The position numbers were made by a program, and so were the translations under genes. The notes below the pieces were generated by a model, which did no database searches, was not told the DNA's origin, and worked only from the letters and a program-made list of their open reading frames with translations. This document shows, piece after piece, positions 17,142-26,500 of a stretch of DNA of 64,000 nt (position 1 is the stretch's first letter; each line of letters begins with the position of its first letter). Where the stretch lies: NCBI GenBank assembly GCA_964471595.1, contig CAYYGN010000015.1:4684-68683 (forward strand), given 5' to 3'. This DNA comes from JAGNXB01 sp964471595 (GTDB taxonomy: Bacteria > Bacteroidota > Bacteroidia > Chitinophagales > Saprospiraceae).

Positions 17142-17552
17142 ATGAGCCTGGCAATCACCGATAACATGTTGCGCATCTCCTCCCATCCCAATAACATCCG
17201 CTATGTGGAGTCTTTCGTCCATCGTCTGGCCGAGGAACACCAATTGACGGAAGAAAAATTCGGAGATATCCTTGTATGCGTGACCGAGGCGGTCAACAAT
17301 GCCATTCTTCACGGCAATCACGGCGACGAGCGCAAGAAGGTGCTTGTTCGTGCCGAACATGCCGGCCGGACCCTGGCTATCGTGGTCGAAGACGAAGGGT
17401 GCGGATTTGACTATAGGGCCATCCCGAATCCTACCGAAGGCGACAACCTGACCCGTATCGGGGGCCGCGGGGTTTTTGTCATGTTCAAACTTTGCGATAC
17501 CGTCCGGTATCTCAAAAACGGACGACAAGTGGAGATGGCTTTTCGCCTATGA
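17142..17552 (+). CDS. ATP-binding protein, HATPase_c anti-sigma-regulatory type
   Basis: A 136-residue GHKL ATPase-fold protein resembling serine-protein kinases of the RsbW/SpoIIAB group. The N box reads CVTEAVNNAILHGN and the G1 box VEDEGCGFDY, with GGRGVFVMFKLCD as the G2 region. In Bacillus such proteins bind and phosphorylate anti-anti-sigma factors; the partner here is not known. The start is the ATG at 17142; the frame open from 17094 has no support. Its stop overlaps the ybeY start (ATGA), so these two are translationally coupled, as in other Bacteroidota with the DUF4175-HATPase-YbeY order. Confidence 0.85.
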   Translation: MSLAITDNMLRISSHPNNIRYVESFVHRLAEEHQLTEEKFGDILVCVTEAVNNAILHGNHGDERKKVLVRAEHAGRTLAIVVEDEGCGFDYRAIPNPTEGDNLTRIGGRGVFVMFKLCDTVRYLKNGRQVEMAFRL

Positions 17553-18010
17553 GTTTCCCCATAGACGAGATGGGTGATACAGAGGATGCCGGCTTTTCCT
17601 TTGAGGCCGCCGATGTTGATTATACCTTGCCGATGCCGGAACAAACAGCTGCATGGTTGGCGAATGTGGTTCGGAAGGAACAGGCGGAACTGGGATCGGT
17701 CACTTTCATATTTTGCTCCGATACTTATCTTCTTGACTACAACATCCGTTACCTCGGGCATGATACTTTGACCGATGTGATCACCTTTCCCTACAGCGAA
17801 ACCAAAGTGGAAGGAGATATTTTCATCAGCATTGATCGGGTGAAGGAAAATGCCTCCGAGTTTGGCCTCACCATGCAGGATGAACTGCACCGTGTGATGG
17901 TACACGGCGTTCTTCATTTGTTGGGATTTGATGACTACAGCGATGAAGACCGAGCCAGCATGCGCCTTAAGGAGGAACAGTACCTGGCCCTTCGGGAGCC
18001 CCTGGCATAA
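17549..18010 (+). CDS. ybeY: Endoribonuclease YbeY (rRNA maturation)
   Basis: YbeY is a zinc-dependent RNase for 16S rRNA 3'-end maturation. The 153-residue protein carries LGHDTLTDVITFPY and the metal motif HGVLHLLGFDD. The canonical motif is H-x3-H-x5-H; here the third His is Asp (GFDD rather than GYDH), a change also remembered from other Bacteroidota YbeY proteins (often GYKD). The rest of the fold, including the EGDIFISIDRV stretch, is normal, so activity is probably kept with altered metal binding. The start overlaps the ATPase gene by 4 bases. It ends 20 bases before the convergent rlmB gene. Confidence 0.9.
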   Translation: MSFPIDEMGDTEDAGFSFEAADVDYTLPMPEQTAAWLANVVRKEQAELGSVTFIFCSDTYLLDYNIRYLGHDTLTDVITFPYSETKVEGDIFISIDRVKENASEFGLTMQDELHRVMVHGVLHLLGFDDYSDEDRASMRLKEEQYLALREPLA

Positions 18011-18030
18011 GGCAAACAGGCCATCCTTCT

Positions 18031-18783
18031 TCACTGATAACTTCCGCGCTGTCGCATGACTTCATACAGCAGGATACCTGCTGCCACCGACACATTGAAC
18101 GAGTCCACACGCGGAGATTGAGGAATGCGAACCCGTACGTCCAGGAAAGGCAGTATTCGATCGCTGATTCCGGATCCTTCTGCCCCGAGGAGAAGACATA
18201 CCGGGTCGGTCAATGGGGCCTCCATCGGCAGTACACTTCCCTCCAGAGTGGCCCCGACCAGCCGGATGCCACTGTCCTTGAGGTAACGGGCCGCTTCACG
18301 GAGGGGCTCCTCCCGGCAAACGGGAAGATGCAGCAACGCCCCGGCGGATGCTTTGACCGCCTCCTCGTTGAAACGGGCCACATCCCTCGTACCTACTACG
18401 AGAGCATGAGCACCGGCACCCAGGGCGGAACGGGCTATGGCACCGGCATTGCGAACGTCCGTAACACCGTCCAGCATGACGAACAACGGATTTTCGCCTG
18501 ATTCGAACACGGACGGGACGACATCGCCAAGCTGGTAAAAAGGAATGGCTGATTTCCAGGCCAGAACACCCTGATGATTACCCCTCCAGATACGATCGAG
18601 CGCTTCAGAGGGTACGATTTTCAAAGGGATGCGCCTCTCTTTGCAAATTTGCCTGATCCCGGCCTCAGCGGGACCCTTGGCCCCTTTTGCCAACCAAACG
18701 GCATCCAGGTAAATGCCGGATTCCAACGCTTCCATGACCGGATGGCGACCCCCGATCCACTCCTTTGCAGGCTTGTTCAACAT
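18031..18783 (-). CDS. rlmB: 23S rRNA (guanosine-2'-O-)-methyltransferase, RlmB/SpoU family
   Basis: The 250-residue protein has an N-terminal L30e-like substrate domain (WIGGRHPVMEALESG) and a C-terminal SPOUT domain with the three trefoil-knot motifs: LDGVTDVRNAGAIARSA, PVCLLLGAEGSGI and IPQSPRVDSFNVSVAAGI. It uses S-adenosylmethionine to 2'-O-methylate a guanosine, probably G2251 of 23S rRNA. The start is placed at 18783 (MLNKPAKEW); the frame continues to 18855 without support. It runs toward ybeY and is divergent from the M36 protease gene. Confidence 0.88.
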   Translation of the reverse strand: MLNKPAKEWIGGRHPVMEALESGIYLDAVWLAKGAKGPAEAGIRQICKERRIPLKIVPSEALDRIWRGNHQGVLAWKSAIPFYQLGDVVPSVFESGENPLFVMLDGVTDVRNAGAIARSALGAGAHALVVGTRDVARFNEEAVKASAGALLHLPVCREEPLREAARYLKDSGIRLVGATLEGSVLPMEAPLTDPVCLLLGAEGSGISDRILPFLDVRVRIPQSPRVDSFNVSVAAGILLYEVMRQRGSYQ

Positions 18784-18812
18784 GGCAACTTGGTCACAGG
18801 CACGCCAAAAAT

Positions 18813-18826
18813 GGGATTTTAATCCC
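18813..18826. promoter_or_regulatory. Palindrome GGGATTTTAATCCC between rlmB and the M36 gene
   Basis: A 14-base sequence with perfect 6-base arms and a TT centre, located 30 bases before the rlmB start and 31 bases before the -7 element of the protease gene. Size and place fit an operator for either gene. No known regulator can be assigned. Confidence 0.3.
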
Positions 18827-18856
18827 GAAACTGGGTGTACAAGCCCGGAATACAAC

Positions 18857-18864
18857 TAACTTTG
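18857..18864 (+). promoter_or_regulatory. Bacteroidota -7 element TAACTTTG
   Basis: A perfect TAnnTTTG element 65 bases before the protease start. No good -33 TTG is seen at 19-21 bases upstream. Confidence 0.4.
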
Positions 18865-18928
18865 AGAATGGAACGCTCATTCGGAACGTATCCAGATTAT
18901 GGTATCACTTCGTTTAACCAACCTACGG

Positions 18929-21900
18929 ATGAAAAGAATTTTATCGGTGCTGGCGCTTTTTCTGCCTTTGTTGATGGCGGCCCAGCAACAACCCGTACTG
19001 GACATCGCTGTCCGGTACCTTGAAGGCCAACAAAAGGCCTGGGGCCTTGGTCCTGCCGACATCGCGGACCTGGCCGTGAGTGATCTCTACACGGACAAAC
19101 CCATCGGCCTTACCAATCTTTATTTGATCCAGCGTCATCAGGGAATTGAAGTTTACAATGCTCTGGTCAACCTGCATATTCATGAAGGCAGGGTCGTGCA
19201 TGCCGGCAACCGCCTCATTCCCCGGCTTTCCACCCGGGTCAATGCCATCAAGCCGGTACTTACCGCCGAGCAAGCCCTGGAGGCAGCCCTGCTACATCTC
19301 GGCATGACACCACCCTCCTCTCTGCCCATCCATGAGCGTCTCTCCGCCTATGAAATGACTTTCAAGCAGGGTGACTTTTCGCGGGCACCCGTTCCGGTGA
19401 AGCTGCGGTACCAACCCATGACGGACGGGCAAGTCCGGTTGGCGTGGGACATGGCCATCGACGCTGTCAACGGATCGGATTACTGGAGTCTGCGCATCGA
19501 TGCCCTCAACGGTAAGGTGCTGGATCAAGTGAGCTGGACCACGCATTGCCGCTTCGAAAAAGGACATGCCGAACACTGTGCCCACGGGCAGATCATCCGG
19601 CACCGAAACCTCACACCCGTACGGGAAGCACGTGCCAAAGCCATGCAAAAACTGACCGGCGGCACGAATGGCACCTATAATGTATTCCCGGTACCGGTTG
19701 AGAGCCCCGCCCACGGCACACGGACGCTTGTTGCTGATCCCGCCGATCCGGAGGCATCTCCTTTTGGCTGGCATGATACCGACGGAGTGGCAGGAGCAGA
19801 GTATACCATCACCCGAGGCAACAACGTCCATGCCTATGAAGGACGGTCGGGAAATTTCACCTCCAAAGGCAATGAGCCCAACGGGGGAGCCGCCCTTTTC
19901 TTCAATTTCCCCCTGAACCCGGACAATGAACCGGAGACCTTTACCGATGCGGCGACCGTCAATCTGTTCTACATGATCAACATGTTGCATGACGTCACGC
20001 ATCATTTCGGCTTTACCGAAGAGGCAGGCAATTTTCAAACCACCAATTACAGCGGAATTGGCCAGGGGAATGACCATGTCAATGGTTTGGCCCAGTTTGG
20101 CGCCGTCAATAATGCCAACCTCAACAATGCCGATTTCTCCACCCCACCGGATGGAGGTAATGGTCGTATGCGGATGTTCGTGTGGGACCGCACGTCGGCA
20201 GCTTCCAACAAATACATGATTGTGGATGCTCCGTCGGAAGTAGCCGGCGAGTACATCACGGGAACGGCCACCTTCGGTCCGGCATTGACCACCACCCCGA
20301 TCACCGGACCGGTAACGATCGTCAAGGACAATACCAACAACCCCACCCTGGGATGCCAAACACCCGTGGATGACCTGACGGGCAAGATCGCACTTATTGA
20401 CCGCGGCACCTGCGAGTTCGGCCGGAAAATCGTCAATGCCCAAAACCGGGGTGCCATCGCCGTCATCATCTGCAATTTTGAAGATGCCATCATCACTATG
20501 GGCCCTGGAGCCGTAGGCAATCAAGCCACGATACCATCCGTATTTATTACAGCCAGTGACTGTGCCAAGATCCGCGTCCATGCGGATCAGGGTTTGACCG
20601 TCACACTGAAAACACCGGAGGATCTGGTGGGTCCCGATTATCTGGATGGCACCCTGGATAACGGCATCATCGCCCACGAATTCGGACACGGCATTTCCAA
20701 TCGTCTGACGGGTGGACCGGCACAAGCCGGTTGTTTGAACGGCGAAGAACAAATGGGTGAGGGCTGGTCGGACTTCTTTACCCTGATCATGAGTGCCAAA
20801 GACGGGGATTTTGCCGAACAGCGCAGAGGTATCGGCACCTTTGTGAGCCGTGAACCCAATGACGGCCGGGGTATCCGTCCTTATCCTTATTCCACGGATC
20901 TGGCCACGAATCCATTTACCTACATGGACATCCGTGGCGTTTCCGTTCCTCATGGTGTGGGCGCCGTGTGGTGTTCCATGCTTTGGGATTTGTATTGGGC
21001 CATGTCGGATGAGTTCGGTTTTGACCCGGATTTCACGAATGTCGATGCGGGCAACAACAAGGCCATTCATCTGGTCATGCAGGGTATGAAGATGCAAACC
21101 TGCTCGCCGGGCTTTGTCGATGGCAGGGATGCCATCCTGGCGGCCGACCAGGTCCTTTATCAGGGTCTGCACCAGTGCATCATCTGGGAGGTCTTCGCCC
21201 GTCGCGGACTGGGCTTGAATGCCGACCAGGGGAGCTCGGGCAGTGTATCCGATGGTCTGGAGAATTTTGAAATGCCCGACTGCAGGCCGGAACTCAAAAT
21301 CAGGAAAATCGTCACCCCGTTGATCAATGCCGGTGACAACATTGAGGTGACATTGACCGTGCGCAACGACCTTCCTTCCGGAGTTACCGGGGTGGTCGTC
21401 AGTGATATTGTCCCCGAGGGGGCTAGTCTGGTTTCGGGTTCGGCAGGATTCCCGTTCAGCCAGGTCGGAGACATGTTGTTTTTCGATGTGGGCGATCTGG
21501 ATGCCGGTGAATTCCGCGAAATCTCATACGCATTGGCTACCCCCACCCATCTGGGTTCCGAACTTTTGTTTTACGAACCCTGTGAAGTGATGAATGATGA
21601 CGTATGGTTCCTGGAAGTCACCGCCGGACCCGTCCAACAGCCCTGGGAACTCCAGGATCTCTACGTCAAGAATGGTCAATTCTCTTGGGGAATACTGAAT
21701 CTGGACACTACCTTGCGCAGCAACCTGGCCATGATCAACCCTGTCCTGCTGACGGGAAATCAACCCGTGTTGAGATTCAGCCACAGGTACAACACTGAGT
21801 ACCGGGCAGATGGCGGATTCCTTCAGATATCCACGGACTACGGTCAGTCATGGCAAAACCTGCCGGAAGACAAAATTTTCCGCATGCCATACACCGTGCG

Positions 21901-22474
21901 TCCCATGCAGTATGCCACATTCACATTGCCGAACATCTATGCCTTCACCGGCGTCAGTGACGACTGGGTGGATTCTTATGCCGATCTCTCCGATTATGTG
22001 GGTCAGGAAATCATGGTTCAATTCGTTTTCGGAACGGATGGCAATACGGTGACCAGCACTTCCGACGGTTGGTTCATGGATGACTTCACGGTCATGGAAA
22101 TGTTCAATTATGACACGGAAGCCTGTGTCACCTATGATCAGGGACCGGATATTTGTGCCCGGGCACCCGGGCGGGGAACGGTAGTGGAACACAGCACCAC
22201 GACATCGACGGAAGACATTGGACAGCGGGAAATCCGCTTGTTCCCCAACCCGGCTCGGGAGGTGGTCTATCTGCATATCAACCGACCGGACGCTGCCGAT
22301 TTGTTGGTCTCTCTGATCGCCCTGGATGGGCGTCCCGTCTGGACCCAAACTTTGCGTCAGGTGACGGAGACCACACTGCCCATTCAGATTCCTTCCCGGG
22401 CAGGTGGCATCTACCTGGTCAAGGTAGAGGGACCCGAAGGTGTACAGCTGGAAAAGGTATTCATTCAGCCCTGA
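18929..22474 (+). CDS. Secreted M36 (fungalysin) metalloprotease with PA domain and T9SS tail
   Basis: The 1181-residue protein begins with a signal peptide (MKRILSVLALFLPLLMAA, then Gln). A fungalysin propeptide-like part (~30-200) precedes the M36 catalytic domain. A protease-associated domain is inserted (~440-555, LTGKIALIDRGTCEFG). The zinc motif H583EFGH587 and the downstream GEGWSDF glutamate are intact. A DUF11/CARDB-like Ig domain follows (~790-880, INAGDNIEVTLTVRNDLPSGVTG), then a ~200-residue beta region, and the C-terminal type-A T9SS tail (IRLFPNPAREVVYLHI ... GGIYLVKVEG). It should be exported by Sec, then T9SS, to degrade extracellular protein. Start choice follows the signal peptide. 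A strong bidirectional terminator follows. Confidence 0.93.
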   Translation: MKRILSVLALFLPLLMAAQQQPVLDIAVRYLEGQQKAWGLGPADIADLAVSDLYTDKPIGLTNLYLIQRHQGIEVYNALVNLHIHEGRVVHAGNRLIPRLSTRVNAIKPVLTAEQALEAALLHLGMTPPSSLPIHERLSAYEMTFKQGDFSRAPVPVKLRYQPMTDGQVRLAWDMAIDAVNGSDYWSLRIDALNGKVLDQVSWTTHCRFEKGHAEHCAHGQIIRHRNLTPVREARAKAMQKLTGGTNGTYNVFPVPVESPAHGTRTLVADPADPEASPFGWHDTDGVAGAEYTITRGNNVHAYEGRSGNFTSKGNEPNGGAALFFNFPLNPDNEPETFTDAATVNLFYMINMLHDVTHHFGFTEEAGNFQTTNYSGIGQGNDHVNGLAQFGAVNNANLNNADFSTPPDGGNGRMRMFVWDRTSAASNKYMIVDAPSEVAGEYITGTATFGPALTTTPITGPVTIVKDNTNNPTLGCQTPVDDLTGKIALIDRGTCEFGRKIVNAQNRGAIAVIICNFEDAIITMGPGAVGNQATIPSVFITASDCAKIRVHADQGLTVTLKTPEDLVGPDYLDGTLDNGIIAHEFGHGISNRLTGGPAQAGCLNGEEQMGEGWSDFFTLIMSAKDGDFAEQRRGIGTFVSREPNDGRGIRPYPYSTDLATNPFTYMDIRGVSVPHGVGAVWCSMLWDLYWAMSDEFGFDPDFTNVDAGNNKAIHLVMQGMKMQTCSPGFVDGRDAILAADQVLYQGLHQCIIWEVFARRGLGLNADQGSSGSVSDGLENFEMPDCRPELKIRKIVTPLINAGDNIEVTLTVRNDLPSGVTGVVVSDIVPEGASLVSGSAGFPFSQVGDMLFFDVGDLDAGEFREISYALATPTHLGSELLFYEPCEVMNDDVWFLEVTAGPVQQPWELQDLYVKNGQFSWGILNLDTTLRSNLAMINPVLLTGNQPVLRFSHRYNTEYRADGGFLQISTDYGQSWQNLPEDKIFRMPYTVRPMQYATFTLPNIYAFTGVSDDWVDSYADLSDYVGQEIMVQFVFGTDGNTVTSTSDGWFMDDFTVMEMFNYDTEACVTYDQGPDICARAPGRGTVVEHSTTTSTEDIGQREIRLFPNPAREVVYLHINRPDAADLLVSLIALDGRPVWTQTLRQVTETTLPIQIPSRAGGIYLVKVEGPEGVQLEKVFIQP

Positions 22475-22497
22475 GGCCTGTACAGTAGGTTTGAAAA

Positions 22498-22528
22498 GGC
22501 CGGTATCCTTCTGGATACCGGCCTTTTT
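22498..22528. terminator. Bidirectional rho-independent terminator
   Basis: A perfect 11-base stem (GGCCGGTATCC / GGATACCGGCC, loop TTCT) is followed by five T's, and preceded by GAAAA, giving a T-run on the other strand too. It lies between the convergent M36 protease and alkyltransferase-like genes and can end both. Confidence 0.93.
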
Positions 22529-22552
22529 CTTAAGAGAGACATGGGGAGAGTT

Positions 22553-22885
22553 TCAGCTTTCCTCCGCCATTTCCCGCGGATGCCACCAGCGCTGGTCGAA
22601 ATCCGGGACCCGGGATTCCTCTACAGGTACCCCCTCTTCCTTCAGCAGCGCCTCCATGCGCTCGGGCGGTGAAAAATGTGCCCTTCCCGTCAACTCCCCA
22701 TTCCTGTTGAGCACACGATGTGCCGGCAAATTCGATTCCGTCAGGATACTGTTCCTAAGGGCCCACCCGACCATCCTGGCCGAACCGAGTCCCAAAAAAT
22801 CAGCAATAGCACCATACGATGTCACCCTGCCGCGGGGAATACACCGGACTACATCGTAAACAGCCTGAAAATAATGCGTATCCAT
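22553..22885 (-). CDS. Alkyltransferase-like protein (MGMT family without catalytic Cys)
   Basis: A 110-residue DNA-binding domain of the O6-alkylguanine-DNA alkyltransferase family. GRVTSYGAIADFLG and GSARMVGWALRNS are the helix-turn-helix and recognition parts. The active-site P-C-H-R-V motif reads PAHRV, so the alkyl-accepting Cys is Ala. Such ATL proteins bind bulky O6-alkylguanine and hand the lesion to nucleotide excision repair instead of repairing it themselves. The full-length MGMT N-domain is absent, as usual for ATLs. It diverges from the next gene by 29 bases. Confidence 0.9.
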   Translation of the reverse strand: MDTHYFQAVYDVVRCIPRGRVTSYGAIADFLGLGSARMVGWALRNSILTESNLPAHRVLNRNGELTGRAHFSPPERMEALLKEEGVPVEESRVPDFDQRWWHPREMAEES

Positions 22886-22914
22886 GAGCCGTACGGGCGA
22901 ACATATCCCGGGAG

Positions 22915-23544
22915 ATGGGCGAACTTTGCCTCATGCCCCTGTTATTGGCTGACAAAGTTACCCATTTGACGGCAGCCCGGTATTTTGCCGCAAGGGGCTT
23001 TGACTGGTTGTTTTTTGATTTGACCGACCCTGCCGTCATGACACCAGCCCGGTATCTGGCCATCCGGGAATGGGTGCAAGGGCCTCGTATCGCCCTTTAT
23101 CTGCCCATGGGAATCCGTGATTCCCGGGTAGCGATATGGGCAGAGCAGCTCAAACCCGACGGATGGGTGTTCGGCCATTTTTCAACGCCTGAAAACTTGT
23201 CTCTGTCCGGTCCTGTGTTCAAGGAATGGCTGATCCAGGATTCTGCAGATGCCAGACTGCTGTCTGACCAATTGAAACTTTGGCCCCGGGAATGTTTTCA
23301 CTTGATCAAACCATCGTCCGTATCGGCTGCCCACCAGCTTGCCCATTGGCTCCGGAATTCCGTACCAGAAAAATGGATGGACAGTATTTTCATCCATGTT
23401 TCCCTGTCTCCGGGTGAAAAGATATCCTCTCCGGAATGGCCCACAGCCGCAGGATATGTCCTGGAGTCACCCGAAGAAGATCAGGTGGGATTGTTGTCCT
23501 TTGACGCACTGGACGATTTCCTTGACCGGATGGAAGATCCCTGA
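22915..23544 (+). CDS. TrpF-like beta/alpha barrel protein of unknown function
   Basis: A 209-residue protein. DKVTHLTAARYFAARGFDWLFFDL resembles the start of phosphoribosylanthranilate isomerase (K-I-C-G-I-T...DA..A...GAD..GF), but the catalytic Cys is absent (DKVTHLT) and the later Asp motif is not clear. I recall Bacteroidota-restricted TrpF-like proteins with THLTDARYFAA; this looks like one of them. Enzyme role is unknown. ATG 22933 (MPLLLADKVTH) is an alternative start that fits the family beginning better. The gene converges with the large adhesin gene, 11 bases from its stop. Confidence 0.6.
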   Translation: MGELCLMPLLLADKVTHLTAARYFAARGFDWLFFDLTDPAVMTPARYLAIREWVQGPRIALYLPMGIRDSRVAIWAEQLKPDGWVFGHFSTPENLSLSGPVFKEWLIQDSADARLLSDQLKLWPRECFHLIKPSSVSAAHQLAHWLRNSVPEKWMDSIFIHVSLSPGEKISSPEWPTAAGYVLESPEEDQVGLLSFDALDDFLDRMEDP

Positions 23545-23555
23545 TCCAGTGAACA

Positions 23556-26500
23556 TCAACGCAACAGCATCACTGTCGCTGCGGTGTCTTCCCAATCGTC
23601 TCTGTAAAGCGTCCGGTATCTCGCCTTGAAGACATACGCCCCCTGAGGTAACGGTTGCCCTTTGAAAGTACCGTCCCATCGGTCGGACATGTCCCTTCCC
23701 TCAAAGATCAGTGCGCCCCAACGATCGAAAATCTGCCACGAGATTTCGGCTACTCCGGTTCCAACGGGTTGGAAAAAGTCGTTGCGTCCGTCTGCATTGG
23801 CCGTCAGGGCATTGGGGATGAACAAGGTGGTGATGGCCCTTACGCAAACGGTGGCTTCATGTCGGCTGATGCAGCCACCTTCATTGCGAATGAGGAGTGA
23901 CACCGTGTATTGACCCGTGTCCCGATAGGTATGGGATATGTCTTGTCCGCTTTGGTAGGGTTGTGTCCTGCCATCCCCGAAATTCCAGGTGCCGGAAATA
24001 CCACCAGTACTGAAATCCAGGACTTCTACATAAGGCTCTACGATGGTCACACACTCCCCCTGCGGATTGAGAATGAAATTGGCCTGAACGGGCTTGAATC
24101 CGGGGAGGACTACCTGACCTTCGGTAGCACAGCCTGTGAGGATATCCCGTGCTTCGACGCGATAGGTGCCTGAAAGGCCCTCTATCATCGGACCGGTACG
24201 GGGTGGGTTGGTCAACCAGGTGAAGACATAATCGCCGGAAGGTTGAGCGCTTATGGTGGCATGGGTAGTGTCCCCATAGCAAACCATGGGACCAGTGGAA
24301 AACTGGAGCTGGATCTGCGGACGAACCACCACCTGAAGGGATCCGGTGACCGGATCGGAGCACCCGTCGGTAACCGTCACACGGTAGGTCTGGGTGCCGG
24401 AGGGGATGACCAGGTGTGTTTGGCCAAATCCGATGCCCTGATTCCAGGTATAGCTGAAATTGCCGAGTGAGCTACCTCCTATACCCTGGGCGCTGATCTG
24501 ATGTCCCTTGGCATAACAGATCGTGTCCGAATCAAATGCCATGATGACACCTACGGGATCGCCCACATTGACGAATCTTATTTTTTCACTGGCACATTCG
24601 CCTGTCCCGATCCGGTATCTGATAGTATGAAGACCGGGTCCCCATTGTACGGGATTAAAGGTAGGTGGCGAAAGAATGCCATCGATCGTCAGCTCGCCAC
24701 CAGGTGGCTGGATGACGATTTGAACCTGGGTGTCCCGGTGGCAATATACCGGCTCCAGTCCCTGAAGGACAGCGGTATCCGGAGGAGTGACCACAATAAA
24801 GCCTCCTCCCGGGCATCCCGTTGTGGAAATGGTCTGAATCTGATGCACACCGGGTCCGGCCTGCACAGGATCAAAAAGGCCGGTTTGCGGATTGATGATG
24901 CCTGTCCCTTGCCAGGAGGCCGACGGCGGATTGGATACAAGTGTATAAGGTGCCGCCTTTTGGCAAACGGTGTCCGGACGGACCACCGGAGGGGCATAGA
25001 CTTCGATGTACATACTGTCGGCACAGCCATTGGCTGCGAATACCAGTTTGTGCAATCCCGGGCCTGCCTGGTAGGGGCTGAAATACCAACGGGATTCATG
25101 CGCCGTGTTTTGGAAGGTGCCGGCACCGGTCCAGTTGCCGCTTGAGGGGGAACTTTGTACGGTTTCCCAACGCAATTCGAAACTGTCAGCCTCCTGACAG
25201 AAGCGTAGGGTGTCATCGCTGTAGATGGCGGTATTGCGGATGTAAACGATCCGGGAATCCGTGCATCCGGCTAGGGAAAGGGTTACGGTTTCATTTTTGT
25301 CGTGTCCCAACACCGAAGGATCATACAATCCGGTCAGAGAATCCAGTATACCGGGTCCCGACCATGTACCTCCCGCTGTCCAATTGCCCGGAAGGATAAA
25401 CGGTGGAGCCTGGGGGCAAGCCACGATATCGTAGGAAGCATTGATGTTTCGCACGTGAATGTTCACCGTTCCGGTACAACCATGCGCCGTATAGGTCAGA
25501 ATGTTGTCACCGAGGTTGGCGGCCCGGGGATCAAACCGGCCATTGCCGGCATTAACGATACCGGTTCCGCTCCAGGTACCGCCAAAAGGCGTAACGGGCA
25601 AATTATAGGGATCTTTGGAAGCGCAAATGGTATCATCGGGAGGCATCACGAGATCGGCCACATTGACATTTTTGCTGCCGCTGCAGCCATTGGGGTGCGT
25701 ATAGGTCACCACATAGGTACCGGGAGTAGCGGGAGGTGTGAAAAACCCGTCCGGGGTAATAAATGCCCCGCTCCAGGTACCGCCGGCTGGTGAACCTCCC
25801 GTGACTTTGAAAGTTGGCCCTCCCGGACAGGCCGCGTTGTGTCCGCCCTGGTTGAGCGGTATTTTGCTGATGACCATGGTGTCTGCACATCCGTTTGGCG
25901 CCACATAAATCACCGTATCGATCAGAGCGGCTCCCAATCGCCAGGCGTCCCAACGGTTTTCCCAGCGGCGGTCCGGATTGATGCCTCTTCCGTACCATGT
26001 TCCACCGGGAGGAGTGTGTGGAATCCACAGAGCGGGATTGGTCTGGCAGAGGGTTGTGTCCCCTGGAATGACCGGTTTTTGCAGGGGAGTAATCAGTATG
26101 GAGGCGACGGCCGGCACAGATCCCGCACCATCTGTTACGGTAACGCTGTAAGTGACCGGAACGGAGGTACAAACAGGAATGGTCGCCATTGCCGGCGCGG
26201 CCGGACTCCACTGATAAGCATAGGTATTGGGATCACCCCCGGCAGCCGTGGCCGTCAACTGGGTGCAATGCCCGGCGCAGAATTCGTCGGGATCCAGTGA
26301 GAGCACAACCGAAAGGGGACAATCGGTCACGGAAAATCCGGTTTCGATACTGAAGGGGTGAGGATCACCACACTCATCAACCTGCACGCCTTTGAAACGG
26401 ATGGTATATCCTCCGCTGAAATCAATGGGAGACCCTAGCCGGATTCGAATGGAGGTGGAGAATCCATTGACACAGTTTAACGGTGTGGCTTGCGTGACAG

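Noticed and set aside
19292..21172. 626-codon open frame on the minus strand inside the M36 gene
   Set aside because: It mirrors the protease's codon bias in an antisense frame, has no recognisable motif, and the sense protein has intact catalytic residues.
24700..26100. CRISPR or recent tandem-repeat array in the adhesin gene
   Set aside because: The repeats are conserved only at protein level; DNA copies differ widely and have no equal spacers.
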